A DNA stretch of 64,000 nucleotides. Origin: Fen-999 sp041480065 (GTDB lineage Bacteria; Pseudomonadota; Gammaproteobacteria; Burkholderiales; Rhodocyclaceae). Below the pieces are notes generated by a model. That model had not been told where the DNA came from. It saw nothing but the letters and a program-made list of their open reading frames with translations, and ran no database searches. Location of the stretch: NCBI GenBank assembly GCA_041480065.1, contig JBGOZF010000006.1, positions 1-64,000 of the forward strand. Direction: 5' to 3'. The position numbers were made by a program, and so were the translations under genes. This document shows, one piece after another, positions 41,934 through 51,015 of the stretch; position 1 is the stretch's first letter; every line of letters begins with the position of its first letter.

Positions 41934-42326
41934 GTCTTGAATATCCTGAAAAAAAAGAAAACGGGGATGGCCCCCATGGGGCGAAGCTCAAGACGGCAGG
42001 GTGGTGAAGGGAGGAATACCGCAGGACGCGGATACTGAACCAGACAACAATGACACTTCTTGAAGATCGCAGGGCGGCACTATGCACGGTATCGGGGGGA
42101 ATTGCAAACGAAATATTCCAGTGTCGGCAGTCCGACATGACGAGGAGCTGCCGTACTTCGTTTAGGGTTACTTGGGGTAAACTGTCAAATCAAGGGGCGG
42201 GCGAATGTGGCGGATTGAGAGTTGGGCGGATTGTCGGGTTCGCTGCGATGCCATTGGAATGTGTAGGTGATTGCCCGGGGTTGCGCATTTGGCGCGCGTT
42301 ATGCTAACTAAATCAAGGGAACGGAA
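41934..42326. other. 393-bp divergent intergenic region between cspA and the CsgG-like gene
   Basis: No convincing gene. It is less GC-rich than its surroundings and must hold the cspA promoter and leader (minus) and the promoter of the CsgG-like lipoprotein (plus). A short hairpin-prone stretch (GGCCCCCATGGGGC-like, about 41970) lies in the predicted cspA leader. The 85-codon frame at 42050-42307 has no RBS or family features. Confidence 0.5.
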
Positions 42327-43121
42327 ATGAAGACTCTTCTCCTAGGCGCGGCGGCGGTCGCGCTGGTTGCTGGTTGTGCTCAGATGGAGGTGGGTAGCTC
42401 GGAGGCCAAGACGGCTGCCACCGGCTCGGCGGGCGGCGCGACCTCCGAGAACGCCAACAAGTCGCTCGAACGTTGCTCGGCGACGCTCGGCACCATCGCA
42501 GTCGAGGAGGATCAAACGCAGCCGTGGTTCTTCTCGCTTCAGCAGCACCAGCTCGGCCCGACCACGCCGGTCTTGAAGCTGCTGCTGCAGCAGTCGAATT
42601 GCTTCGTGGTCGTCGAGCGCGGCAAGGCCATGCGCAACATGCAGCAGGAGCGTGAGTTGGCGGCGGCGGGCGAACTGCGCAGCACTTCCAAGATGCACAA
42701 GGGCCAGATGGTCGCGGCCGACTACATCCTGAGTCCCTCGGTGACCTTCTCCAACAACAATGCCGGCGGGCTCGGCGGCGTCATTGGTGGCACCTTCGGC
42801 GGCTCACTGGGTGCCGTCATCGGCGGTTCGATGTCCGCCAAGGAAGCCAGCACCATGCTCACCCTGGTTGATTCGCGCTCGGGTGTTCAGCTCGCGGCGG
42901 CGGAAGGCTCAGCCCGCAACATGGACTTCGGCGCCATCGGTGGCCTGTTCGGCGCGCACGGCGGCGGCGTCGGCGGCGGCTACACCAACACTGCCCAGGG
43001 CAAGGTGGTCGTGGCGGCGTTCACCGATTCCCTCAACAACCTGATCAAGGCAGTCAGGGCCTACAAGGCCCAGGAAGTGAAGGGTGGCCTCGGTGCCGGC
43101 GGCCGCCTGAAGGTCAACTGA
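42327..43121 (+). CDS. CsgG/HfaB-like lipoprotein
   Basis: 264 residues. Signal peptide with lipobox 'LVAGC' (Cys17), so probably an outer-membrane lipoprotein. The core resembles CsgG/HfaB: 'CFVVVERGKAMRNMQQERELAAAGEL' (split) and 'MVAADYILSPSVTF', then two Gly-rich stretches ('GGLGGVIGGTFGGSLGAVIGG' split, 'GGLFGAHGGGVGGGY') in the position of the pore-forming strands. CsgG exports curli subunits through a nonameric channel; no curli genes are nearby, so another exported substrate or a different role is likely. Confidence 0.8.
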   Translation: MKTLLLGAAAVALVAGCAQMEVGSSEAKTAATGSAGGATSENANKSLERCSATLGTIAVEEDQTQPWFFSLQQHQLGPTTPVLKLLLQQSNCFVVVERGKAMRNMQQERELAAAGELRSTSKMHKGQMVAADYILSPSVTFSNNNAGGLGGVIGGTFGGSLGAVIGGSMSAKEASTMLTLVDSRSGVQLAAAEGSARNMDFGAIGGLFGAHGGGVGGGYTNTAQGKVVVAAFTDSLNNLIKAVRAYKAQEVKGGLGAGGRLKVN

Positions 43122-43124
43122 TCA

Positions 43125-43143
43125 AACGCTCGACGCGAGCGTT
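43125..43143. terminator. Hairpin after the CsgG-like gene
   Basis: An 8-bp perfect stem AACGCTCG/CGAGCGTT with a 3-base loop, 4 bases after the stop codon; followed on the plus strand by CAATTTG, a weak T-run. Confidence 0.5.
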
Positions 43144-43158
43144 CAATTTGCCGTGAGT

Positions 43159-43184
43159 GCGGGCGAGACGATGTTCTCGCCCGC
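43159..43184. terminator. Second, stronger hairpin between convergent genes
   Basis: A 10-bp perfect stem GCGGGCGAGA/TCTCGCCCGC with a 6-base loop, between the CsgG-like gene (plus) and prfC (minus). Probably a bidirectional terminator, though no T-tract is evident. Confidence 0.5.
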
Positions 43185-43196
43185 GTCCGGCGCCGA

Positions 43197-44804
43197 TCAA
43201 CTCCCCTGCAGCACCAGCCCGGCGTGTTCGCGCATCGGGTGGAACTTGATCTTCGGCCAGCGCTCCTGCGTGAGTTCGAGGTCGTAGCGCGAGGACATCA
43301 GATAGGCATGGGTGTCGGCGGCGTCTAGCGCCATGCGGCCGACGTTGGCGTCGAGAAAGCGGCGCAGTTCTGCGGGGTCGTCGGCGGTGACCCAGCGGGC
43401 GCCGGCGTAATTGGACGACGACATGCGCACATCGACGCCGTACTCGGTCTTCAGCCGGTGCGCCACCACTTCGAACTGTAGCTGGCCGACCGCGCCGAGC
43501 AGCATCAGGCTGGCCGCAACGGGCCGGAAGACCTGGATCGCGCCTTCCTCGCCCAACTCCTGCAGGCCCTGGCGCAACTGCTTGCTGCGCATGGGGTCGG
43601 CGAGTTCGACGGTACGGAAGAGCTCCGGCGCGAAGAACGGCAGGCCGGTGTATTGCAGGAGTTCGCCGCCGGTAACCGTGTCACCCAGTTGCAATCCGCC
43701 GTGGGTGACGATGCCGATGATGTCGCCGGCGAAGGCCTCTTCGACCCGGTCGCGCCGCTGCGACAGGAAGGTGACGACGCCGGTCGGGCGCAGCTCCTTG
43801 CCGGTGCGGCGCACCTTGAGGCGCATGCCGCGCTCGAAGCGGCCCGAGCAGACGCGCACGAAGGCGACGCGGTCGCGGTGGGACGGGTCCATGTTGGCCT
43901 GGATCTTGAAGACGACGCCCGAGAAGGCGTCTTCCTCGGGATGCACTTCGCGGGAGACAGCCTGGCGTGGGGACGGCGCAGGCGCCAGATCGACCAGCGC
44001 ATCGAGCACTTCGCGCACGCCGAAGTTGTTGATGGCCGAGCCGAAAAATACCGGCGTCTGGTGCGCGGCCAGGAAGTCGGCGCGGTTGAAGGGATGGGCC
44101 GCGTGGCGCACCAGGTCGATCTCGTGGTGCGCGGTCTCGTACTCGGCACCGAAGCGCGATGCCAGTTCGTTCGTGTCGGTGACGATCTCGTCGTCCTCGC
44201 CGATGCGGTCGGCACCGGGGCGGAACACGCGCATGCGGTCTGTGCGCAGGTCGTAGATGCCGTGGAAGTTCTTGCCCTGGCCGATCGGCCAGGTCAGCGG
44301 CGCGCAGGGCATGCCCAGGGTGCGCTCGATCTCGTCGAGCAGGTCGAGCGGCTCGCGCACCTCGCGGTCGAGCTTGTTGATGAAGGTGAGGATGGGCGTG
44401 TTGCGGGCGCGGCAGACCTCGATCAGCCGCAGCGTCTGCGCTTCGACGCCGTTGGCGGCGTCGATGACCATCAGCGCGGCGTCGACGGCTGTCAGCACGC
44501 GGTAGGTGTCTTCGGAGAAGTCCTGGTGGCCGGGGGTGTCGAGCAGGTTGATGACGCAGTCGCGGTACTCCATCTGCATCACCGAGCTTGCCACCGAGAT
44601 GCCGCGCTGCTTCTCGATCTCCATCCAGTCCGAGGTGGCGTGCCGCGAAGCCTTGCGCGCCTTGACGCTGCCGGCGATCTGGATCGCGCCGGCGAACAGC
44701 AGCAGCTTTTCCGTCAGCGTGGTCTTGCCGGCGTCGGGGTGGGAAATGATGGCGAAAGTACGCCGACGGGCGACTTCGCCGGCGAGCGGGGTGGGCAGCG
44801 ACAA
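43197..44804 (-). CDS. prfC: Peptide chain release factor 3
   Basis: 535 residues; GTPase that recycles RF1/RF2 after translation termination. G1 'SHPDAGKTTLTEKLL', switch 'KQRGISVASSVMQM', G3 'LLDTPGHQDF', G4 'TFINKLDR', then the RF3-specific block 'NFHGIYDLRTDRMRVF'. The start is taken as TTG at 44804: no ATG lies between the upstream in-frame region and the conserved N-terminus, GGAG sits 6 bases before the TTG, and the length then matches E. coli RF3 (529). The frame continues upstream only as a shadow of the TIR gene. Confidence 0.95.
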   Translation of the reverse strand: MSLPTPLAGEVARRRTFAIISHPDAGKTTLTEKLLLFAGAIQIAGSVKARKASRHATSDWMEIEKQRGISVASSVMQMEYRDCVINLLDTPGHQDFSEDTYRVLTAVDAALMVIDAANGVEAQTLRLIEVCRARNTPILTFINKLDREVREPLDLLDEIERTLGMPCAPLTWPIGQGKNFHGIYDLRTDRMRVFRPGADRIGEDDEIVTDTNELASRFGAEYETAHHEIDLVRHAAHPFNRADFLAAHQTPVFFGSAINNFGVREVLDALVDLAPAPSPRQAVSREVHPEEDAFSGVVFKIQANMDPSHRDRVAFVRVCSGRFERGMRLKVRRTGKELRPTGVVTFLSQRRDRVEEAFAGDIIGIVTHGGLQLGDTVTGGELLQYTGLPFFAPELFRTVELADPMRSKQLRQGLQELGEEGAIQVFRPVAASLMLLGAVGQLQFEVVAHRLKTEYGVDVRMSSSNYAGARWVTADDPAELRRFLDANVGRMALDAADTHAYLMSSRYDLELTQERWPKIKFHPMREHAGLVLQGS

Positions 44805-44884
44805 GGGGGACTCCGAGGGGGAACTGCGAAAGGGCGCGATTATCCCCCTGACCGGGGCGCTGGGGCAAGCGCGGACTTGGCTCC

Positions 44885-46066
44885 TCAGCCGAGCTGGCCG
44901 GCGGCGCCAGCCAACCAGGTGACCAACGTCAGCAATGCGAGCCAGATCAGCGTGGCGCCGATGGCGCGCAGACGGTTCAGGGCAAAGGCTTGGCCAAACG
45001 CGCCCCAGGCGCCGATCACCCATATCGCGGCGATGAGCCAGACCAGCGACGCGACGACAGTCATGGCGATCGCCGGACCTTCCAGGGTGCTGTTCAGCAG
45101 CGTCTGAGCCCACAGCAGGCGGTCGTCGAGTCGGAAGGGCAGCCGGAAGATGGCCAGGTATCGGCTGAACACCTCGGCGTCGACGACCTGCATGCCCATC
45201 ACGACGAAGAGTGTGCCGGCACAGAAACCCAGCCAGGCGCCGCCGTAGATGTAGGCGAAGATCAGTGTCACCTGCCGGAAATCGGTGCGTGCGCCACACA
45301 GCCGCCAGGCCAGCGTCAGCGGCACCGACAACAGCGTGATCATGATCAGGCCGAACAGCACGCCGACCAGAAGCCAGGAGATCGGCCGCGGCAGCCCGAG
45401 GCCGACGACCAAGGCCAGGTTCCCGAGCGCCACGCAGGCCAGCAGGAACAGGAAGGCGCGGACGTGGTCGAGCGCGTGGCCGGTCTGGCGCCGCGCGATC
45501 AGGCGCCGCGGATGGGTGCCAAGTTCCAGCATGTCGAGGGCGAAGCGGGCGAAGACATTCATGGTTTCGCCGCCGTCCCTGTCCAGCGCCGGCTGCTCGG
45601 ACTCGATGGCGAACTGCGCCTGCAGACTCGCGATCAGGCGGTCGGCATCGTCGCGCCAGCGTGCCTCTGTCAACTCCACCGCCTGACAGCGCGAGAAAGC
45701 CTGCAGCGATGTCGGTAGCGACTCGGCCGGCGGCATTCTCGCCCCTTCGACCAGCACGGGAATTACCGGCACTTCGGCACGAAAGGCGGATTCGATCTCG
45801 AGGCGCACGAAATCGCCCGGCTCGTCCAGCCGACGTCGGCCCTGCTCATTGCGCGCATTCGCCCAGCCTGGCCCGACAACGGCGAGCACCACCGTCGATA
45901 CGCCGATGGCGCGGTCGATCGTAGCGGCGAAATCGGCGCCGGCGACGATCGAGTCGTAGTCGCGAAACACCCGCTGCGGGCCGAAGTGTTGTTCGAGCCG
46001 GTCCGCGAGCCGGCCGGTGGCGCTCAAGGTGTCCTGCCGGCGGTAGGAGAGAAAGATGTCGGACAT
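44885..46066 (-). CDS. TIR-domain membrane protein
   Basis: 393 residues. An N-terminal TIR domain (1-130): 'IFLSYRRQDT', 'VFRDYDSIVAGADFAATI', 'VLAVVGPGW', and 'DFVRLEIESAF', where Glu90 is placed like the NADase glutamate of active bacterial TIRs. After a linker come five or six membrane segments (about 205-390). Bacterial TIRs cleave NAD+ or make cyclic-ADPR signals, often in phage defence; a TIR fused to a polytopic membrane domain could instead be a receptor. No defence partner gene is adjacent, and it stands alone between prfC and oxyR. Confidence 0.88.
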   Translation of the reverse strand: MSDIFLSYRRQDTLSATGRLADRLEQHFGPQRVFRDYDSIVAGADFAATIDRAIGVSTVVLAVVGPGWANARNEQGRRRLDEPGDFVRLEIESAFRAEVPVIPVLVEGARMPPAESLPTSLQAFSRCQAVELTEARWRDDADRLIASLQAQFAIESEQPALDRDGGETMNVFARFALDMLELGTHPRRLIARRQTGHALDHVRAFLFLLACVALGNLALVVGLGLPRPISWLLVGVLFGLIMITLLSVPLTLAWRLCGARTDFRQVTLIFAYIYGGAWLGFCAGTLFVVMGMQVVDAEVFSRYLAIFRLPFRLDDRLLWAQTLLNSTLEGPAIAMTVVASLVWLIAAIWVIGAWGAFGQAFALNRLRAIGATLIWLALLTLVTWLAGAAGQLG

Positions 46067-46354
46067 GTCGAAGCCGTGGCCTCCAAACGCTGCGACGATA
46101 CAATGAATATAGCATTGCAGTCACCTGTTTCGCGCCACAGTTTCGGCGTATGCTTTCCTCGATCTGCTTGGCGTTATGCCGTCGTAGTGACAATGCCGGT
46201 GTCCTTTGCCACCAGACAAGGAGACAGCCATGATGGTCTGCAACTCTGGGCTCCGCCGCGGGGCTACGCCGTCTATGCGCCAGCGCCGCGACTTGGCGAG
46301 CATCTCGGCCGTTGCTGCTATATTTGACCCAGCAAAATCGAAGTCTGTCCGACC

Positions 46355-47269
46355 ATGACACTCACGGATCTCAAGTACATCGTCGCCCTTGCCCGCGAGC
46401 GCCACTTCGGGCGCGCCGCCGACAAGTGCTTCGTTTCCCAGCCGACCCTGTCGGTGGCGGTGAAGAAGCTCGAAGAGGAACTGGGCGTGATTCTGTTCGA
46501 GCGCTCGCCGCAGGAAGTGCGGGTGACGCCGATCGGCGAGCGCATCGTCGCCCAGGCCGAGAAGGTGCTGGCCGAGACGGCGCAACTGGCCGAGATCGCC
46601 GCCGCCGGCAAGAACCCGCTTGCCGGGCCGCTGCGCCTGGGCGTTATCTACACCATTGGCCCATGGCTGCTGCCGAAGCTGGTGCCGCTGTTGCGCGAGC
46701 GGGCGCCGGACATGCCGCTGCTGCTGGAAGAGAACTACACCCACCGCTTGCTGGAGCGGCTGAAGACCACTGAGCTGGATGTGGCGATCCTGGCACTGCC
46801 CATCGACGAGCCTGGGCTCGTCGCCCAGCCCGTGTATGACGAACTCTTCCGCGTCCTGGTGCCGGCGAGTCACGCCTGGACCAAGGAGAGGACGATCAAG
46901 CCGGCGAGCCTGCTCGACCAGCCGCTGCTGATGCTCGGCCGCGGCAACTGCTTCCGCGACCAGGTGCTGGATCTGTGCGCTGCGGCCGGCCGCGGCGGGC
47001 CTCAGGTCATGGAAGGCAGCTCGCTGGAAACCATCCGCCACATGGTGGCCTCCGGCGTCGGTATCACCGTCATGCCGGCTGCTGCGGTCGATGGCATTCC
47101 GAAGAACGATCCGCTGCTGCGCGTGCGCAACTTCGCCCAGCCCGAGCCGTCGCGTCGCGTCGGCATGGTCTGGCGCGCGAGCTTCCCGCGCCATCAGGCG
47201 ATCGACTTGCTGCGGCGTTGTCTGCTCGATTGCCATCTTCCCGGCACGAAAGCCGTCTCGACGAGATAG
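46355..47269 (+). CDS. oxyR: Hydrogen-peroxide-sensing LysR-type regulator OxyR
   Basis: 304 residues. LysR helix-turn-helix at 1-60 ('FGRAADKCFVSQPTLSVAVKKLE' split) and a substrate-domain with the redox pair Cys199 and Cys208 in 'GRGNCFRDQVLDLC', at the same residue numbers as E. coli OxyR. Oxidation to the disulfide switches on catalase, peroxiredoxin, Dps and similar genes. It sits directly upstream of the rubrerythrin-rubredoxin-reductase-Dps genes, which are its likely targets. About 290 bp separate it from the divergent TIR gene. Confidence 0.96.
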   Translation: MTLTDLKYIVALARERHFGRAADKCFVSQPTLSVAVKKLEEELGVILFERSPQEVRVTPIGERIVAQAEKVLAETAQLAEIAAAGKNPLAGPLRLGVIYTIGPWLLPKLVPLLRERAPDMPLLLEENYTHRLLERLKTTELDVAILALPIDEPGLVAQPVYDELFRVLVPASHAWTKERTIKPASLLDQPLLMLGRGNCFRDQVLDLCAAAGRGGPQVMEGSSLETIRHMVASGVGITVMPAAAVDGIPKNDPLLRVRNFAQPEPSRRVGMVWRASFPRHQAIDLLRRCLLDCHLPGTKAVSTR

Positions 47270-47475
47270 CTCCTCCCTATCGCAAGGCAGGGGAATGCAA
47301 TTTCTCCTCTCCAGGGCAGATGCTGAGGCGTTGCTGGTGGCGGATCTGGTTTGAAGTCCGTCGATTGCGTACGGCTATCTATCGTATTGCGTAAAGTCAT
47401 TGGAATAGCCTATCGCGACTCCCTACCATGTGAAGCGTAAACCGACATTCATCAACCTGCTCAAGGAGACGCAAC

Positions 47476-47952
47476 ATGGCTGTGAAACCAGAATCCGTGA
47501 CCATCAAGAACCTGGAAGCCGCTTTTGCCGGCGAGTCGATGGCCCACATCAAGTACCGCTACTTCGCCAAACTCTGCCGCGCCGCCGGCGACGAAGCCAG
47601 CGCCCGCACCTTTGAAGAAACCGCCGACCAGGAAGTGGCGCACGCCTTCGGCCACCTCGACCTGCTCTTCCCCGCCGGCGACATGACGCCGGCCAAGTGC
47701 CTGCAATACGCCATCGACGGCGAGACCTACGAGTACACCGAGATGTATCCGCAGTTCCGCCACGCCGCCGAAGCCGAAGGCCGCTCTGACGCCGTCGCCG
47801 AAATCGATCACCAGATCGAGGAATCGAAGGAACACGCGGCCCGTTTCGCGCAGACCCTGGCCAAGGCGGCCAAGCGTTTCGCGGCGCTGGCCAAGGTGGA
47901 AGAACGTCACGCCGGCCACTACGCGGCCCGGCTTGCTCAAGTGAATGCCTGA
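47476..47952 (+). CDS. Rubrerythrin (diiron domain only)
   Basis: 158 residues with the ferritin-like diiron domain: 'AFAGESMAHIKYRYFA', 'ADQEVAHAFGH' and 'HAARF...EERHAGHY' carry the Glu/His ligands. The C-terminal rubredoxin domain of classical rubrerythrin is absent, but a free rubredoxin gene follows 27 bp downstream and supplies it in trans. Reduces hydrogen peroxide to water using electrons from rubredoxin. AAGGAG precedes ATG. Confidence 0.93.
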   Translation: MAVKPESVTIKNLEAAFAGESMAHIKYRYFAKLCRAAGDEASARTFEETADQEVAHAFGHLDLLFPAGDMTPAKCLQYAIDGETYEYTEMYPQFRHAAEAEGRSDAVAEIDHQIEESKEHAARFAQTLAKAAKRFAALAKVEERHAGHYAARLAQVNA

Positions 47953-47979
47953 CCCCCAATCGAGAATAGGAGAATCAAA

Positions 47980-48144
47980 ATGCGTACCTGGCTCTGTGTG
48001 GTTTGTGGTTTCATCTATGACGAAACGGCCGGCGATCCGGAACACGGCATCGCCCCAGGAACCCGCTGGGACGATGTGCCTGCGAACTGGTCCTGCCCGG
48101 ATTGCGGCGTGGCCAAGGCCGATTTCGAAATGGTTGCGGTGTAG
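47980..48144 (+). CDS. Rubredoxin
   Basis: A 54-residue protein: 'CVVCGFIYDE' and 'CPDCGVAKADFE' give the Fe(S-Cys)4 site (C-x2-C twice), with the usual 'GIAPGTRWDDVPANW' between them. AATAGGAG precedes ATG. It carries single electrons from the reductase encoded 3 bp downstream to the rubrerythrin encoded 27 bp upstream. Confidence 0.96.
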   Translation: MRTWLCVVCGFIYDETAGDPEHGIAPGTRWDDVPANWSCPDCGVAKADFEMVAV

Positions 48145-48147
48145 ATC

Positions 48148-49293
48148 ATGAGCACGCCCGTCGTCATTCTCGGCAGCGGTCTTGCGGGTATCAGTGTCGC
48201 CCGCGAGCTGCGCAAGTTCGACGCGGCCGTGGCGATCACCCTCGTCACGGCCGACGACGGCACCTTCTACTCGAAGCCCATGCTTTCCAACGCGCTGGCA
48301 GCAGGAAAGACGCCGGCCCAATTGGCGATGACGCCGGCCGTGACTCTTGCGGCCCAGTTGAAGGCGGAGATCCGGCCGCATACGCGGGTGACGGCGATCG
48401 CCACCGACCGGCGCGTCGTCGTCACGGACGCGGGCGAGATCGGCTACGACAAGCTGGTGATCGCTCTCGGCGGCGAGCCCATCCGTCTGCCGCTGGAAGG
48501 CAACGGCGCGGCCGACGTGCTGTTCGTCAACAGTCTTGCCGACTACGCCCCGTTCCGCGAGCGGCTCAATGGGTGCCGCCGGGTGGCGATCCTCGGTGCG
48601 GGACTGATCGGTTGCGAGTTCGCCAACGATCTCGTGACGACCGGTTTCGAAGTGGATGTCTTCGACATCGCGCCGCAACCCCTGGGCCGATTGCTGCCTG
48701 CGCAGACGGCGGAGTTCTTCCGCCGCAGGCTGGAGCAGGCGGGCGTGCGATTTCATTTCGGTTCGAGCATCGTCCGCGTCGAGCGGCAAGGCGAGTCCTA
48801 CGCCCTGTGGGAAGCCAGGGGCGACCGCCACGACGCGGACCTGGTGCTCTCCGCCATCGGCCTCAAACCCCGGGTCGCGCTCGCCCAGGCGGCGGGGCTG
48901 AAGGTCAATCGCGGCATCGTCGCCGATCATCGGCTGACTACATCAGTAGCGGACATCTACGCCGTCGGCGACTGCGCCGAAGTGGCGGGCCTCAATCTCC
49001 CCTTCGTGCTACCGATCATGCAGCAGGCGCGGGCGCTGGCGAAGACGCTGGCCGGAACAGCGACCGAGGTCAGCTATCCGGCGATGCCGGTGGTGGTGAA
49101 GACACCAGCCTGCGCGACGGTTGTCTGTCCGGCACCCGTGGGCGCACAGGGTCAATGGAACGAGGATGCAACGGCCGATGGGTCGAGGGCGCTTTTCGAG
49201 GACGCGGCCGGCATACCGATAGGCTTCGCCCTGGTGGGTGCGGCAAGTGCGGAAAAGCAGGCGTTGGTCAATGGAATGCCGGTCTGGTTGTAA
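48148..49293 (+). CDS. Rubredoxin-NAD(+) reductase, FAD-dependent
   Basis: 381 residues. FAD motif 'VVILGSGLAGISVARELR', NAD(P)H motif 'VAILGAGLIGCEFANDL', and the second FAD motif 'DIYAVGDCAEVAG'. Passes electrons from NADH to rubredoxin. Starts 3 bp after the rubredoxin stop and the whole set reads as one operon: reductase, rubredoxin, rubrerythrin form a complete NADH-to-peroxide chain. Length agrees with AlkT/RubB-type reductases (about 385). Confidence 0.94.
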   Translation: MSTPVVILGSGLAGISVARELRKFDAAVAITLVTADDGTFYSKPMLSNALAAGKTPAQLAMTPAVTLAAQLKAEIRPHTRVTAIATDRRVVVTDAGEIGYDKLVIALGGEPIRLPLEGNGAADVLFVNSLADYAPFRERLNGCRRVAILGAGLIGCEFANDLVTTGFEVDVFDIAPQPLGRLLPAQTAEFFRRRLEQAGVRFHFGSSIVRVERQGESYALWEARGDRHDADLVLSAIGLKPRVALAQAAGLKVNRGIVADHRLTTSVADIYAVGDCAEVAGLNLPFVLPIMQQARALAKTLAGTATEVSYPAMPVVVKTPACATVVCPAPVGAQGQWNEDATADGSRALFEDAAGIPIGFALVGAASAEKQALVNGMPVWL

Positions 49294-49335
49294 GATGACA
49301 GTGGCTTTGATCCAATCACAGCAAAGGAGAAGACC

Positions 49336-49824
49336 ATGAAAGCGAAGAAGGCCCCCTCAATCGACATCGGCATCTCCAACACCGACCGCGCGAGGATCGC
49401 GAAGGGACTGTCGGCCTTCCTCGCCGACAGCTACACGCTCTACCTGATGACGCACAACTACCACTGGAACGTCACCGGGCCGATGTTCAACACCTTGCAC
49501 CTGATGTTCATGGGCCAATATACCGAGCAGTGGACCGCGCTCGACCTCATCGCCGAACGCATCCGCGCACTCGGCCATCCGGCGCCCGGCACCTACAAGG
49601 AGTTCGTCAAACTCGCCTCGATCAAGGAAGGCGAGGGCGTGCCGAAGGCGACCGACATGATCCGCAACCTGGTGGCCGCGCAGGAAGCGACGGCGCGCAC
49701 CGCGCGCAGCCTCTTCCCGCTCGTCGACAAGGCCAATGATCAACCGACCATGGACCTGCTGACGCAGCGGCTGGAGATACACGAGAAGACCGCGTGGATG
49801 TTGCGCAGCCTGCTGGAAGAGTGA
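49336..49824 (+). CDS. dps: Dps family DNA-binding ferritin-like protein
   Basis: 162 residues. Ferroxidase motif 'THNYHWNVTGPMF' with the matching 'DLIAERIRALGH' helix identifies Dps, which oxidises iron(II) with peroxide, stores it and coats DNA. N-terminal Lys-rich tail (MKAKKAP) can bind DNA. AAAGGAGAAG precedes ATG. Same strand and 42 bp after the reductase, so it may be in the OxyR regulon. Confidence 0.95.
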   Translation: MKAKKAPSIDIGISNTDRARIAKGLSAFLADSYTLYLMTHNYHWNVTGPMFNTLHLMFMGQYTEQWTALDLIAERIRALGHPAPGTYKEFVKLASIKEGEGVPKATDMIRNLVAAQEATARTARSLFPLVDKANDQPTMDLLTQRLEIHEKTAWMLRSLLEE

Positions 49825-49831
49825 TGTTGGT

Positions 49832-50839
49832 TCAGTGCCACTCGACCAGGGAGATGCCGAGGCCGAAGTAGTTGGCGTGGTGGTTGTAGTCGATCAGGCT
49901 CTCGGCGTAGCCGCTGAACCACTGGACATGGCCGCGCAGATGCTCGTCGATCGGGAAGGCCCAGTCCAGGCGCAGCGAGCCGTGGCTGTGGCTGCCACCA
50001 CGCAGCGAATGGCGGGCTTCGGCCGAGAACACGTGGCCGCCGAGTACCCGGGTGAGCAGCAACTCACCGCGCCCGGCGTAATCGGCGACATCCGGATTGT
50101 CGTCGTTGGCGCCGCGATCGGGCAGCCGCCACCAGGGCCGCAGGGTCAGCGTCCAGTCGCCGCTTTCCAGCCCGACGGCGGCGATCGCGCGGTTCCAGCC
50201 ACGCGACAGCGCACCGCCCTGGCCGTTCGATTGATGGTTGATGCCCAGGCTGGCATAGCGCGCGCTCATGCCCAGCAGGTCGAAGTTCGTGCGCCAGACG
50301 AACATGGCTTCCGGCTCGTAATTGGTTTCGCGGAACGGACGCGAATAGGCGCTGCTATAGACCTGCCAGCGCGAGGACTGCGTGTAGCCGATCCACAGGT
50401 CGCCGTTGTCGTTGAAGAGATCATCGGCGACCTTGGTCTTGAAACTGATCTGGAACTTCGCCTCGTTGTTGTCCGGCTTGCCCAATGTCGCTGCCGTGCC
50501 CCGCGTCGGGCTGTATGGCGTCGGATTGACCTGGCTGGCATGGAAGACCGGCAGGAGATACACCGGCTTGTAGCGACGAACGCGGAAGAGTTCCGACTTG
50601 TCTTCGAGTTCCCAGGCCTCGTTGAGCAGCGACCGCGCAGGCGGCACGGAATCGGCCGCCTGCGCGACGGGCACCGCTTTGGCGGCTGCGCGACCGGACA
50701 AGCGGTCGTAGCAGGCGAGCCGGGCATCGTCGGCTTCGATCGTAGCGCAATCGGCGAGATTCTCGACGGCATGCGCCGACACGTTGATGGCCAGGAGTGC
50801 AGCCGCAAAGGCGAAATCCGGAAGCGTTGGTCTTGGCAT
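49832..50839 (-). CDS. pldA: Outer-membrane phospholipase A1
   Basis: 335 residues. Signal peptide (1-24), then beta-barrel with OMPLA catalytic residues in 'LGINHQSNGQGG' (His202, Ser204) preceded by 'YASLG'. The E. coli enzyme dimerises with calcium to cleave phospholipids in the outer leaflet. The N-terminal extension 'CATIEADDARLACYDRLSGR' is a small Cys-pair motif often found in betaproteobacterial PldA. Start is the ATG at 50839; the upstream frame overlaps the fur promoter. Convergent with dps, 7 bp apart. Confidence 0.93.
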   Translation of the reverse strand: MPRPTLPDFAFAAALLAINVSAHAVENLADCATIEADDARLACYDRLSGRAAAKAVPVAQAADSVPPARSLLNEAWELEDKSELFRVRRYKPVYLLPVFHASQVNPTPYSPTRGTAATLGKPDNNEAKFQISFKTKVADDLFNDNGDLWIGYTQSSRWQVYSSAYSRPFRETNYEPEAMFVWRTNFDLLGMSARYASLGINHQSNGQGGALSRGWNRAIAAVGLESGDWTLTLRPWWRLPDRGANDDNPDVADYAGRGELLLTRVLGGHVFSAEARHSLRGGSHSHGSLRLDWAFPIDEHLRGHVQWFSGYAESLIDYNHHANYFGLGISLVEWH

Positions 50840-51015
50840 GGCCGTTCCTTGGTGATGCCCGATAGGTATCCCGGTCGGAGAGGCGCAAGTGTATCGCTGC
50901 CGCCGCCGGGCGGGCAACGGCACATTGGCCTTGACCCTGCCCGAGCCGTCGCGAATAATTCTCAACAGCGATTCCGCCGGTCGGCGGAAACCCAATTCCC
51001 TGCGGACACCGTCTC

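Noticed and set aside
42050..42307. 85-codon frame before the CsgG-like gene
   Set aside because: No supporting start signal or conserved features; lies in the promoter region between two divergent genes.
43653..45107. Plus-strand 484-codon frame opposite prfC
   Set aside because: Antisense to a fully conserved RF3 gene.
47340..47430. CTAT/ATAG elements upstream of the rubrerythrin gene as an OxyR site
   Set aside because: CTATC and ATAG..CTAT are present, but the 7-base spacing of the OxyR consensus does not fit.
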